Positions 17,028-24,277 of a stretch of 64,000 bases of DNA are shown here, in pieces. The number at the start of each line of letters is the position of its first letter. Position 1 is the stretch's first letter. The notes beneath the pieces are model-generated. The model was not told where the DNA came from, ran no database searches, and saw nothing but the letters and a program-made list of their open reading frames with translations. The DNA comes from Allobogoriella deserti (lineage in GTDB: Bacteria > Actinomycetota > Actinomycetes > Actinomycetales > Actinomycetaceae): positions 620,001-684,000 of the forward strand of contig NZ_JBHUEE010000001.1 of assembly GCF_042680605.1 (NCBI RefSeq), written 5' to 3'. The position numbers were made by a program, and so were the translations under genes.

Positions 17028-17362
17028 GGCACGCGAGGAGCGGCGGGACGCCGGAAGAGCACCTCGTGAGCCGGGCGGAGGAGGCCGTGCGCGCCCGCGC
17101 CGGTGAATCGGGCCCGTGCAGCTGCGAAGAGCTGATGGATCACCTCTTCGAGTTCCTCGACGCCGAGTTGGACGAGAGCGAGGAAGCGCGGCTGCGCCGT
17201 CACGCGGCCGAGTGCCCGCACTGCACGGAGGCGGCCGACGCCGAGGTGCACATCCGCGAGCTCGTCAAGCGGTCCTGCGCAGAGGTGGCGCCCAGTTCAC
17301 TGCGGATGCGGGTCCGCTCGCAGCTCACCGTGCTCAAGGTCTCCCGGGTCCGGGCCGACTGA
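17024..17362 (+). CDS. rsrA: Zinc-binding anti-sigma factor RsrA
   Basis: A 112-residue ZAS-family anti-sigma factor that holds SigR inactive until a disulfide forms. It carries the zinc motif HAAECPHC, upstream cysteines in GPCSCEEL and another in KRSCAE, the redox-sensor cysteines of the family. Known RsrA proteins release the sigma factor when thiols are oxidised and are reset by thioredoxin or mycothiol. It is translationally coupled to sigR by a four-base overlap. The 3' 66 bases overlap the end of the convergent PAP2-like gene. Confidence 0.93.
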   Translation: MRHARSGGTPEEHLVSRAEEAVRARAGESGPCSCEELMDHLFEFLDAELDESEEARLRRHAAECPHCTEAADAEVHIRELVKRSCAEVAPSSLRMRVRSQLTVLKVSRVRAD

Positions 17363-18172
17363 GTCCGGGCTCGTCCCGACGGGTCGTCCCTCCGGCGCGG
17401 CACCGGTGTTGGGCGCGCCGAACGTGCCCGTGGTCCCCGCCGGCGGGCCGTTGGTCTCGGGCGGTGGGTCGGTCGTTGTCGCGTCCGTCTCGGTGCCGGG
17501 AGCGGGCACCAGGCGCGCGATGAGATGCCGGTCGACCCAGATCACCACGTGCAGCAGTACACCGCCGGTCAGCAGACCGGCGGGTAGGTCGGTGGCCCAG
17601 TGCCAGCCCAACAGGTAGGCCGTGGCCACCGAGTTGACCGCGATGATGCCGACGGCGATGACGAGGCGGCGGCGGACGGTCGCCGAGGGGCGGCAGTACC
17701 GGAAGATGAGATAGACGGCGGCACCGTAGATGAGGATCGCCTCGGAGGTGTGTCCCGACGGGTAGGAGATCCCGTGCCAGCCGTCCTCGAACAGGCCGCC
17801 GGCGAAGAATCGGGCGTCCTGCATCACCGGCGCCGGGCGCGCCAGCACCAGTTTCATGAGCCCGACGCCCCCGAAGAACGCCGCCTCCGCCGCCGCGACG
17901 ACAAACAGTGGGCGCCAGGTGCGCCGGCGCCGCGCGATGACGACGGCGACCGCGAGCAGCACCGGGAGGCACACGGCCTGGCCGGTGATCCGGTCCAGCA
18001 CCTGCTGCAGGACCCACGGCACCGGGTCGGGGAAGCCGCGCGCCCAGTAGCGGTGCCAGGTGGCCTCGTAGGGGCGCAGCGGACCGGCGACCAGGAGGGT
18101 GAACCCGATCAGGGCGGTCAAGAGCGCCGGCAGGGACACCAGCGACTTCAGGGCGCGCACGTGACCACACAT
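17297..18172 (-). CDS. PAP2-family membrane phosphatase-like protein with altered active-site arginines
   Basis: A 291-residue protein with about six membrane helices and a 70-residue Pro/Thr/Gly-rich cytosolic tail. The PAP2 core is recognisable: KLVLARPAP (motif C1), SYPSGHTSEA (C2, intact) and TAYLLGWHWATD (C3, with His and Asp intact). In C1 the arginine of KX6RP is Ala, and in C3 the phosphate-binding arginine six residues before the His is also Ala. Known PAP2 enzymes use both to bind phosphate, so activity may be altered or lost. The membrane topology is secure; the substrate, normally a lipid phosphate, is unknown. Confidence 0.82.
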   Translation of the reverse strand: MCGHVRALKSLVSLPALLTALIGFTLLVAGPLRPYEATWHRYWARGFPDPVPWVLQQVLDRITGQAVCLPVLLAVAVVIARRRRTWRPLFVVAAAEAAFFGGVGLMKLVLARPAPVMQDARFFAGGLFEDGWHGISYPSGHTSEAILIYGAAVYLIFRYCRPSATVRRRLVIAVGIIAVNSVATAYLLGWHWATDLPAGLLTGGVLLHVVIWVDRHLIARLVPAPGTETDATTTDPPPETNGPPAGTTGTFGAPNTGAAPEGRPVGTSPDSVGPDPGDLEHGELRADPHPQ

Positions 18173-18356
18173 TAGCCGCCCACCTCACCCATCGCCCCAG
18201 GTGGCCGGGTGTTTCGGGGCGGCGTGTGACCGGAATCGCGCGCCGGATGAACACGGCCCCAAGACGGGGCAAGCAGCGGGTAACCGTGCCGTACACCGTC
18301 GTCTCCCGCTGATGTGGGACCATATCCCGGTCGCCGCATCCAGAAGGAGTGACGAG

Positions 18357-18434
18357 ATGAGCAAGCGCGGTCGCAAGCGCCGTGCCCGCAAGGGCAACGC
18401 CGCGAACCACGGCAAGCGCCCCAACGGGGGCTGA
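18357..18434 (+). CDS. Ribosomal protein bL37 (25 residues)
   Basis: A 25-codon gene starting MSKRGRKRRARKGN and ending in NHGKRPNGG. This matches the very short, Arg/Lys-rich actinobacterial large-subunit protein bL37 (AURKAIP1/COX24-like). A strong Shine-Dalgarno AAGGAG (18344-18349) sits 7 bases before ATG 18357, and a strong terminator hairpin follows at 18441. That makes it an independent one-gene unit. The protein is basic enough to be almost wholly RNA-binding. Automated callers often miss it because of its length. Confidence 0.88.
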   Translation: MSKRGRKRRARKGNAANHGKRPNGG

Positions 18435-18440
18435 AGCCGA

Positions 18441-18478
18441 GCGAGGGCCGGGTCTCCGTCATGGAGCCCGGCCCTCGC
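18441..18478 (+). terminator. Terminator hairpin after bL37
   Basis: GCGAGGGCCGGG and CCCGGCCCTCGC form a perfect 12-bp stem, extended by CTCC/GGAG with one bulged T around the loop GTCAT. There is no T-tract, as is usual in high-GC actinobacteria. It begins 7 bases after the bL37 stop. Confidence 0.75.
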
Positions 18479-18521
18479 CGTCGGCTCCGACCGAAGCCCG
18501 GTCCGCACCGTCCGGGGCGCG

Positions 18522-18527
18522 TAAGGT
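18522..18527 (+). promoter_or_regulatory. Putative -10 element for DUF4097 gene
   Basis: TAAGGT ends 7 bases before ATG 18535, with no Shine-Dalgarno sequence. It follows the bL37 terminator by about 45 bases, so it would start the DUF4097-to-moaE operon as a leaderless mRNA. Confidence 0.4.
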
Positions 18528-18534
18528 CGGATTC

Positions 18535-19350
18535 ATGGCCACCCGATCCTGGATCGTCCCCGGCGTAGCCCAGCACCAGATCGACGACGTCACCCGATTG
18601 CGGGTCCAACTTGTGGCGGGCAGTGTCGAGGTGCGCAGCCACGAGGCACCGCACGTGTGGGCCGAGGTCACCGAGCTCGTCGGCAATCCGCTCGAGATGA
18701 CGGTCGAAGGCGGACGTCTGACCATCGGGTATCCGTCCATCGGCTGGGAGGGCTGGGTCAAGCGGCTCCGGTCGTACAACTCCTCCGACTCGGCCGCGCT
18801 GACCATCTACGTCCCGCACGGAACCGGCACCAGCGTGGCGACCGCCTCGGCCGACGTCACGGTGCGCCACCTCGTCGAGGACGTCACCGTCAACACCGCC
18901 GCGGGCTCCATCCTGCTCGACGGTTGCCGGGGCGCCGCGACGTTGAGATCCGCCTCGAGCGGAATCGTCGTCTCCGGTCACGACGGTCCGCTGCGGGTCA
19001 ACGCCGCGGCCGGGCGTACGAGTCTCGCGGGTCGGCTCCCACGGGTGGAGGTCGCGTCGATGGCCGGCGACATCGCTGTCCGCACCGACTCGGACACCTC
19101 GAAGGTCGACGTCTCGACCGTCTCCGGCGACATGCGCGTGGCCCTGCCCATCGGAACCGGCGTCTCGCTCAGCGCACGCAGTGTCTCCGGCGCCGTGCGC
19201 CTCGACGGGACCGATCACCGGACCTCCGGATTCGGGGCGACCACAGTCGAGGATCGCACGGAGGGCGGCATCTGCTTCCTCACCGCACGCTCCGTCTCCG
19301 GGGACCTCGACGTCGTCCGCGAACCCGCTTCCCTGCCGAGGGCGTCATGA
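18535..19350 (+). CDS. DUF4097-family beta-strand repeat protein
   Basis: A 271-residue protein with alternating short beta-strand repeats such as SADVTVRHLVEDVTVNTAAG, SSGIVVSGHDGPLRV and SVSGDLDVV. This is the right-handed beta-helix-like DUF4097 pattern. There is no signal peptide or membrane helix. The family is often found next to regulators and membrane-stress proteins, but its biochemical role is unknown. ATG 18535 is preceded by a -10-like box and no Shine-Dalgarno. Its stop overlaps the ATG of the next gene (ATGA), placing it at the head of a coupled four-gene unit ending in moaE. Confidence 0.85.
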   Translation: MATRSWIVPGVAQHQIDDVTRLRVQLVAGSVEVRSHEAPHVWAEVTELVGNPLEMTVEGGRLTIGYPSIGWEGWVKRLRSYNSSDSAALTIYVPHGTGTSVATASADVTVRHLVEDVTVNTAAGSILLDGCRGAATLRSASSGIVVSGHDGPLRVNAAAGRTSLAGRLPRVEVASMAGDIAVRTDSDTSKVDVSTVSGDMRVALPIGTGVSLSARSVSGAVRLDGTDHRTSGFGATTVEDRTEGGICFLTARSVSGDLDVVREPASLPRAS

Positions 19351-19958
19351 ACGACGGCGGACGGTTGGCCCCGGTCGCGGGGGCCGGGGACGACACCGTC
19401 TCGGGATTCCAGGCGCAACTCGTCCAGGCCGCGCGGGACCGTGCCGGGAGCTGGGACGCGGCCGCCGAGGTGCTCGCCGCTCCGGCGGAACGCACCGTCG
19501 AACGACTCCGGTCGGGGGAGATCGCGACCGCGTGGCGGTTGGCTGCACGGTGGCTCGAGGCGGACGCGGACCTGTTCACCGCGGACCTGATGAGCCTGGA
19601 CGTCTACGCCCGCGCGGCGCGCCGCCGCGACCCGGCCGACGACCTGTCCGCCCTGCGCGAGGATCACACCGCCCACCTCGCGCCCGCAGGGGACCTGGCG
19701 GACGCGGCACGGCAGGTCGCCGAGCTGTGCCGTCGCGAGGCCGACGCCTGGGCGACCGGCGACGCCCCGGCGGCGCGTGGTCTCCGGGCGGACGAGCGCA
19801 CGCACCTCGACGAGCATCTGGTCCCCGCCCTGCCGGATGCGGCCGCCTCGCTCGCGGCCCACGCCGAGACCAGGGTGGGACGCACGCTCGGACGACTGCT
19901 GTTGGCCATCCTGTCGGTCGAGACCGGCACCGACTACACCCGGGAGGGCGATCAGTGA
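19347..19958 (+). CDS. Uncharacterised helical protein, possibly TorD/NarJ-like chaperone
   Basis: A 203-residue, all-helical-looking acidic protein without signal peptide or membrane segment. The C-terminal third (HLDEHLVPALPDAAASLAAH, then TRVGRTLGRLLLAIL) has the spacing I associate with the end of TorD/NarJ-family chaperones, which fold molybdoenzymes. The family's central F-x-GP motif is not obvious; LREDHTAHLAPAG stands in its place. It is coupled by four-base overlaps to DUF4097 upstream and to DUF6457 and moaE downstream, a molybdenum-cofactor context. The chaperone assignment is a hypothesis; gene reality is strong. Confidence 0.55.
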   Translation: MNDGGRLAPVAGAGDDTVSGFQAQLVQAARDRAGSWDAAAEVLAAPAERTVERLRSGEIATAWRLAARWLEADADLFTADLMSLDVYARAARRRDPADDLSALREDHTAHLAPAGDLADAARQVAELCRREADAWATGDAPAARGLRADERTHLDEHLVPALPDAAASLAAHAETRVGRTLGRLLLAILSVETGTDYTREGDQ

Positions 19959-20254
19959 GCACCGGCGAGAACCTGCGACGCGGCGACGAGACCCGCAAGA
20001 TGGCGCAGATGAACGCCTGGCTCGACGAGGTCTGTGCCGAGCTCGGCGTCGACCGCACCGTGGTCGGCGAGGTGACGCCGGACCTGTTGCGCTTGGTCAG
20101 CGCGGTCGCACACGGCCCTTCGCGGCCCGGTGCCCCGCTGACCGCCTTCGTCGTCGGCCTCGCGGCCGGGGCGGGCGGCGCGTCCGCCGAGGCGGTTCGC
20201 GGCCGCGCGGACGCGGTGGCCAGCCTCGTGGCCGCCCGGGAGGAGCAGCCGTGA
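19955..20254 (+). CDS. DUF6457 domain protein (molybdenum-cofactor associated)
   Basis: A 99-residue protein with the MNAWLDEVCAELGVD opening and DLLRLVSAVAHGPSRPGAPL typical of the DUF6457 domain. In actinobacteria that domain occurs alone or fused to the molybdenum-cofactor guanylyltransferase MobA. Here it stands alone, starting at GTG 19955 within the overlap GTGA and ending in a second GTGA overlap with moaE. The context suggests a supporting role in cofactor assembly, but the biochemical activity is not known. Confidence 0.75.
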   Translation: MSTGENLRRGDETRKMAQMNAWLDEVCAELGVDRTVVGEVTPDLLRLVSAVAHGPSRPGAPLTAFVVGLAAGAGGASAEAVRGRADAVASLVAAREEQP

Positions 20255-20697
20255 CGGATCGGCTCGCCCCGCCCGGTCAGCGCGTCGTGCTCGCCGCCGT
20301 CCGAGACGCGGAGATCACCGTCGCGGAGTGCGAACGAGCGGTCGCGGACTCGGCGGCCGGCGCCGTGGTCGCCTTCACCGGGGTGGTGCGCGATCACGAC
20401 GGCGGGCGTGCCGTCAGCGGGATCGAGTACGTCGCCCACCCCGGGGCCGGATCGGTCGTGACGCAGGTGGCCCACGATCTCGCGGTGCGGTTCCCCGTGG
20501 ATGCCGTCGCGGTTCTGCACCGGGTCGGCACCCTCGCCGTCGGCGACGTCGCGTTGGCCGCCGCGGTGTCCGCCGCCCATCGCGCCGAGGCCTTCGCGGC
20601 TGCCGCCGAACTCGTCGAGGAGATCAAACGGCGCCTGCCGGTCTGGAAGCGGCAGGTCTTCCCGGACGGCTCGCACGAATGGACGGGCAGCGCCTGA
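20251..20697 (+). CDS. moaE: Molybdopterin synthase catalytic subunit MoaE
   Basis: A 148-residue large subunit of molybdopterin synthase, which with MoaD puts two sulfurs on precursor Z. Signatures are AVVAFTGVVRDHDGG, the catalytic lysine region VEEIKRRLPVWKRQVFPDG and the C-terminal HEWTG. Start GTG 20251 overlaps the DUF6457 stop. Its partner moaD and the upstream-step enzyme moaA lie 3-5 kb away on the opposite strand. It converges on a DinB-type gene 15 bases beyond. Confidence 0.93.
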   Translation: MTDRLAPPGQRVVLAAVRDAEITVAECERAVADSAAGAVVAFTGVVRDHDGGRAVSGIEYVAHPGAGSVVTQVAHDLAVRFPVDAVAVLHRVGTLAVGDVALAAAVSAAHRAEAFAAAAELVEEIKRRLPVWKRQVFPDGSHEWTGSA

Positions 20698-20712
20698 GGG
20701 ACGCGCCTGCCG

Positions 20713-21357
20713 TCAGTGGCCCTGCGAGACGCGGGTCGTCAGCGTCGCCAGCCCTGGTCCGTCGAGATCCGTCAGTGCCGCCTCGCGGCCTGCGACGGCG
20801 AGGAGCAAAGCCTCGCCTGGGCCGCGAACCTCGGGTCCGTCGCCGTGAACGAGATCGAGGTCGGTGACCACCAGGCGCAGGCCCGCCGCATTCTGCTTCG
20901 CCGGGAGCACCGGCGCGGCCAGCGCGCGGGGGAGGGCTGCCGCCAGCCGTTCCGGGGGCACCGTCCGGGGGAGGCCGAGCGGCCGGCGGATGTCCTGATG
21001 GTGGATGAGGGCGTCGGTGAGGCCGATCATGCCGCCGAAGGCTGCCGGCAGTCCGCGTGGGGTCAGGTGTGTCCGGAGCAGGGCGAGCAGGTCCTCCGGG
21101 GAGTGCTGAGCATAGTCACGCAGACTGACGGCGTTCGCGTCGCCGCCGCCGAGCCGGCCGCGCAGGAGCCGCCACGGAAGGCCGCGCCAGCCGATCTCGT
21201 CGTAGCTGATCACGTGGGCGACGACGTCCCGGACACTCCAGCCGGCGCACAAGCTGGGCGCACGCCACTGTTCGGGAGTGAGTCCGGCCAGGAAGTCGGC
21301 CAGGTCCTCTCGCTCCGCGGCTGCGAGCGCCATGCCCGTCGGTTCCTTGGTCGCCAT
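20713..21357 (-). CDS. Maleylpyruvate-isomerase/DinB-like, mycothiol-dependent-type protein
   Basis: A 214-residue four-helix protein of the DinB/mycothiol-dependent maleylpyruvate isomerase superfamily. It shows the characteristic LCAGWSVRDVVAHVISYDEI and a second His cluster TDALIHHQDIRRPLG that would bind a divalent metal. Many such proteins use mycothiol as cosubstrate, but the substrate here is unknown. ATG 21357 lies one base after the SRPBCC stop (TGAGATG), so it is the third gene of an arsR-led operon. The longer upstream frame is a shadow. Confidence 0.82.
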   Translation of the reverse strand: MATKEPTGMALAAAEREDLADFLAGLTPEQWRAPSLCAGWSVRDVVAHVISYDEIGWRGLPWRLLRGRLGGGDANAVSLRDYAQHSPEDLLALLRTHLTPRGLPAAFGGMIGLTDALIHHQDIRRPLGLPRTVPPERLAAALPRALAAPVLPAKQNAAGLRLVVTDLDLVHGDGPEVRGPGEALLLAVAGREAALTDLDGPGLATLTTRVSQGH

Positions 21358-21358
21358 C

Positions 21359-21835
21359 TCAGGTATCCGCCAACCCGGCGAATCGTTCGAGATACACAGG
21401 CCAGCCGCCGGGCCCGTCGACGGAGTCGCGCTCGCGCTCCCAGCCGTCACCGTGCCGGTCCAGATGACGGTGCTCCAGCGCCACGAGCGTCCGCTCCGGG
21501 CCGTCGGGGATGAACTGCACCTCGACCTCACTGCTGCGGCCCGGGTCGGTCTCGACCGTCCACGCCGGCGTGATGTCCCACGAGATGACGACGCGGTGCG
21601 GTGGTTCGAAGACGAGGACCCGTGCCCACCGGCACTGTGAGCCGTCCTCGGCGCGGTCGTAGACGGCACCGCCGACGCGTGGCTCGAAGACCGTCTCGAC
21701 GATGGGGGAGTCGAGCAGGTTGTGCTCGCGGGGTTTGATGGCGTCGAACTGCTCGGTGAACACCACGAACGCGCGTTCGGCGGGCACCTCCACGACGACC
21801 TCGTGGCGCACGGTGGTGGGGTCGGCGACGGGCAT
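21359..21835 (-). CDS. SRPBCC (AHSA1/START-like) domain protein
   Basis: A 158-residue hydrophobic-cavity protein of the Bet v1-like superfamily. VVEVPAERAFVVFTEQFDA, the motif FEPRVGGAVYD and a Trp-rich C-terminus (WPVYLERFAG) match AHSA1-type members. Such genes frequently follow an ArsR repressor, as here, and are thought to bind small hydrophobic ligands. It starts at ATG 21835, one base after the arsR stop, and is followed by the DinB-like gene one base after its own stop. The ligand is unknown. Confidence 0.88.
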   Translation of the reverse strand: MPVADPTTVRHEVVVEVPAERAFVVFTEQFDAIKPREHNLLDSPIVETVFEPRVGGAVYDRAEDGSQCRWARVLVFEPPHRVVISWDITPAWTVETDPGRSSEVEVQFIPDGPERTLVALEHRHLDRHGDGWERERDSVDGPGGWPVYLERFAGLADT

Positions 21836-21836
21836 A

Positions 21837-22184
21837 TCAGGTCTCCTCGGTCTGGGTCCGGGTGCGGGTCTGGGGCGCCGCTGAACTCTCGGCGACGGAC
21901 TTGAGGTTCGTCAGCGTCTGCGCCCAGAAGGCGTCGAGCTCGGCTCGCAGGGCACTCAGGCCCGTGGTGTCCACGGTGTAGATGCGCCTGGTGCCGGCGG
22001 TGTGGACGCGCACCAGCTCCGCCGCACGCAGCACCTTCAGGTGCTGGGAGACGGCAGGACGTGAGATCGGCAGGTCGGCGGCGAGCTCACCGACGGACTG
22101 CGGCCGGGAGGTCACCGCGTGAAAGATCCGCCGCCGGCTCGGATCCCCGAGGGCGGTCCACGCGTCGACTTCGTTAGTGAGCAC
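21837..22184 (-). CDS. ArsR/SmtB-family winged-helix repressor
   Basis: A 115-residue winged-helix regulator with AWTALGDPSRRRIFHAV, the recognition helix region LPISRPAVSQHLKVLR and the wing AAELVRVHTAGTRRIY. The classical metal-binding CXC of ArsR/SmtB is absent, so it probably senses something other than a metal. The start is GTG 22184, with no Shine-Dalgarno. The promoter and overlapping palindromes sit directly upstream, implying autorepression of the arsR-SRPBCC-DinB operon. Confidence 0.9.
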   Translation of the reverse strand: MLTNEVDAWTALGDPSRRRIFHAVTSRPQSVGELAADLPISRPAVSQHLKVLRAAELVRVHTAGTRRIYTVDTTGLSALRAELDAFWAQTLTNLKSVAESSAAPQTRTRTQTEET

Positions 22185-22220
22185 TTACGGTAAGTTACCG
22201 CTTACCGAGCCGCATGCCAA
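22184..22220 (-). promoter_or_regulatory. arsR promoter with overlapping palindromic operator
   Basis: On the minus strand TTGGCA (22220-22215), a 17-base spacer and TAACTT (22197-22192) end 7 bases before GTG 22184. The perfect palindrome CGGTAA-G-TTACCG (22188-22200) covers the -10 box. A second one, CTTAC-G-GTAAG (22184-22194), overlaps it, and GGTAAG-N6-CTTACC spans 22189-22206. Binding there would block RNA polymerase, the usual mode of ArsR autorepression. Confidence 0.72.
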
Positions 22221-22262
22221 GCCCCACTGCAGAAAGCACCCGTGGGCACCAGAGCGTGGGGC
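22221..22262. repeat. Inverted repeat in arsR upstream region
   Basis: GCCCCAC (22221-22227) and GTGGGGC (22256-22262) can pair with a 28-base loop that itself contains GCACCC/GTGGGC half-sites. It lies just upstream of the arsR -35 box. Its function is unclear. Confidence 0.3.
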
Positions 22263-22317
22263 AGTTGCCAGGGGGCCTGGACGCCGTCGACCCCCGTCTC
22301 GTGGGTACGCGGCCAGG

Positions 22318-22339
22318 GCGCCTCGGGACGACGAGGCGC
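22318..22339 (-). terminator. Terminator-like hairpin after spermidine-synthase-like gene
   Basis: GCGCCTCG and CGAGGCGC form a perfect 8-bp stem around a 6-base loop, about 80 bases downstream of the minus-strand stop at 22418 and before the arsR promoter. No T-tract. Confidence 0.45.
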
Positions 22340-22417
22340 GCAGGATGACAAGGTCGCCGCTCACCTGGGGACCGTCCTGTCCCCAACCGGCGACCGGGAC
22401 TGTCGCGTCCGCGCTTG

Positions 22418-23068
22418 TCAGGTCCTGGCGCTGTAGAGGACGTACTCCTCGTCCCGGTCCTGGAGGCGGACCGGCAGGGCGCTCACCTGGACAGCGGCGA
22501 ATGTCGCGGACAGTGCCTCGTGCAGCTCCGGCGCCGGTGCGGAGGACCACACCGCCAGAACGCCGCCCGGCCGCAGCGCCCGGCAAAGGCGAGTCAGGGC
22601 CGGTTGCTCGTAGAGCTCGCGATTCCGCTCGTGGACCAGGTATCCGGGCCCGTTGTCGACATCGAGCAGCACAAGATCGAACTCGGCCGAGGCCGCCATG
22701 AGGACGTCGGCGACGTCGGCCACGAGGACTTCGACCCTGGCGTCAGCCAAGAGCTCCGGGCCGTGCGCCACGGTGCCGTCCCGCATCCACGTGACCACAT
22801 CCGGTTCGATCTCGACGACGACGCAGCGTTCCACTCGCGGATCCGCGAGGACCTCGGCGAGGGTGAATCCCAGGCCGAGGCCGCCGACCAGAACGGCGGC
22901 CGGGTCGGCGCACGTGCGCAGCGCCGCAGCGGCCAGCATCCGCTCAGTGGTGACGTCGGCCGTGTCCATGACGAAGACGCCGTTCACCCGCAGCTCCAGA
23001 TCCCCGGACGGCCGGCGCGACAGCGCGAGTTCTCCGCGCTCGGACCGAGTTCGGGCCAGGTGTTCCAT
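22418..23068 (-). CDS. Spermidine-synthase-like methyltransferase-fold protein
   Basis: A 216-residue Rossmann-fold protein resembling the spermidine-synthase catalytic domain. It has LELRVNGVFVMDT at the substrate end, the nucleotide-binding glycine loop VLVGGLGLGFTLAEVL, then VVVEIEPDVV and LVLLDVDNGPGYL. It lacks the fused membrane portion of larger relatives, so it is a compact cytosolic form. Whether it makes polyamines is not certain, because many actinobacterial members are orphan. I chose ATG 23068 on family grounds. ATG 23152 would add 28 residues and is possible. Confidence 0.78.
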   Translation of the reverse strand: MEHLARTRSERGELALSRRPSGDLELRVNGVFVMDTADVTTERMLAAAALRTCADPAAVLVGGLGLGFTLAEVLADPRVERCVVVEIEPDVVTWMRDGTVAHGPELLADARVEVLVADVADVLMAASAEFDLVLLDVDNGPGYLVHERNRELYEQPALTRLCRALRPGGVLAVWSSAPAPELHEALSATFAAVQVSALPVRLQDRDEEYVLYSART

Positions 23069-23149
23069 CGCGGTGTCGTCTCCGTCGGGTGTGCCCTGGA
23101 CGCGGAAGCGCCACAGGCTCACGGCGTCCGGACGACAATACGAGACGAG

Positions 23150-23155
23150 CATAAT
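23150..23155 (+). promoter_or_regulatory. Putative -10 element for membrane-protein gene
   Basis: CATAAT ends 6 bases before GTG 23162, which lacks a Shine-Dalgarno sequence. One mismatch to TATAAT. No clear -35 box. Confidence 0.35.
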
Positions 23156-23161
23156 GCTGGT

Positions 23162-23935
23162 GTGACCTATCCAGGTGGGCCGCCCCGCGGGCCGTACTCG
23201 TCGCCACGTGGACGGCAGCACCCGGCGACGAAGCCCGTGCCCACCTGGGGAGCGGATCTGCGCAGGATGCTCATCGTGGCCGGCTTCGTCGCCGTCTTGT
23301 GGACGATCTTCATGCTGGTCTCCGCCACCGGGCTGCTCAGGACGAACAACCTCGATCAGGTCGAACCGGACGGCGTCTGGGCGGGCATCCTCGCCGGGCT
23401 CGGTCCCGCGCTCTGGACCTACTCGCTCGTGAGCTTCAAGCGGGAGGACAACGGCTTCCGGCGGACGGGCCTCCCCGGTCTGGTGATCCTGGGTGCCCCC
23501 CTCGCCGCTGCCATCCAGCTTGCCTCGATGCTGGTGTGGCCGCTCGTGGTCGACAAGCTCATGCACGGCCAGACCGTCATCGCGACCTACTCCTCGGATC
23601 CACTGGCTTTCGGTCTCGCGGCCGCCTTTGTCATCGCGATGTACGCCTGGTGTCTGCTCTGCCTGCTCGGCATGGCCCTGGACAGCATGGGTGCAGGGCT
23701 GATCGGAGCAATCCTGATGATCGCAGTCGCAGGCGTGGGGATCTGGCGGGGCATCCGCATCTTCGACAACCCGCCGACCGAGACGAGCCTCCTCGTGTGG
23801 GCGGTCATCGCCGCCCTCGGACTGGTCCTCCTGCCGGTGATTGCCGCGGTGGTCACGCGGCGTACGCCGGACACGGGGCAGGAGTACCCGTACCGTGCCG
23901 CGTCAGAGGGGCGCAAGAGGCCGAGAGGCTGGTGA
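23162..23935 (+). CDS. Hypothetical membrane protein (six predicted helices)
   Basis: A 257-residue protein that I do not recognise. A Pro/Arg-rich 30-residue N-terminus is followed by six hydrophobic helices, beginning MLIVAGFVAVLWTIFMLVS and ending SLLVWAVIAALGLVLLPVIA, with a basic C-terminal tail. No catalytic or transporter motif is visible. The start is GTG 23162, 6 bases after a CATAAT hexamer. The longer upstream frame is a shadow of the spermidine-synthase-like gene. It converges on moaD 21 bases further on and appears to stand alone. Confidence 0.7.
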   Translation: MTYPGGPPRGPYSSPRGRQHPATKPVPTWGADLRRMLIVAGFVAVLWTIFMLVSATGLLRTNNLDQVEPDGVWAGILAGLGPALWTYSLVSFKREDNGFRRTGLPGLVILGAPLAAAIQLASMLVWPLVVDKLMHGQTVIATYSSDPLAFGLAAAFVIAMYAWCLLCLLGMALDSMGAGLIGAILMIAVAGVGIWRGIRIFDNPPTETSLLVWAVIAALGLVLLPVIAAVVTRRTPDTGQEYPYRAASEGRKRPRGW

Positions 23936-23956
23936 GACCCACGCTCTGACGAGCGG

Positions 23957-24271
23957 TCAGCCCCCCGCGAACGGGGGCAGGACGTCGACGCCGACCTCGG
24001 CGGCGCCGGAGAGGCGGGCGGCACCGTCGTCCGCGACCACCCGAGTCTGCCCGTCGACCAGGAGACTGGAGATGGCCAGCACCCGGCCCAACTGCGGCCC
24101 GTGGGCGACCGTGAGCGTCTCGACCAGCTCGCCGACCGTGCAGTCCGCCCGGACGGCGAGGTCCTCCGAGGACGTCCCGGCCGCCTCAGCGGCGGCGGCG
24201 AAGTACCGCAGACGAACCCGTGTCGCCTGATCGGTGGGGGCAGCAGGCTGCTGCGCCATCGCCTCGGTCAT
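23957..24271 (-). CDS. moaD: Molybdopterin synthase sulfur carrier MoaD (ThiS/MoaD family)
   Basis: A 104-residue ubiquitin-fold sulfur carrier. The core VRLRYFAAAAEAAG, CTVGELVETL and the obligatory C-terminal diglycine (PPFAGG) are present. The tail is thiocarboxylated and donates sulfur through MoaE. ATG 24271 has a good Shine-Dalgarno GGAGG 5 bases upstream, of which CGGAG belongs to the last unit of the adjoining tandem array. The frame remains open through that array, so an automated call could wrongly extend the protein by about 100 repeat residues. It lies downstream of moaA on the same strand. Confidence 0.92.
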   Translation of the reverse strand: MTEAMAQQPAAPTDQATRVRLRYFAAAAEAAGTSSEDLAVRADCTVGELVETLTVAHGPQLGRVLAISSLLVDGQTRVVADDGAARLSGAAEVGVDVLPPFAGG

Positions 24272-24277
24272 CACACC

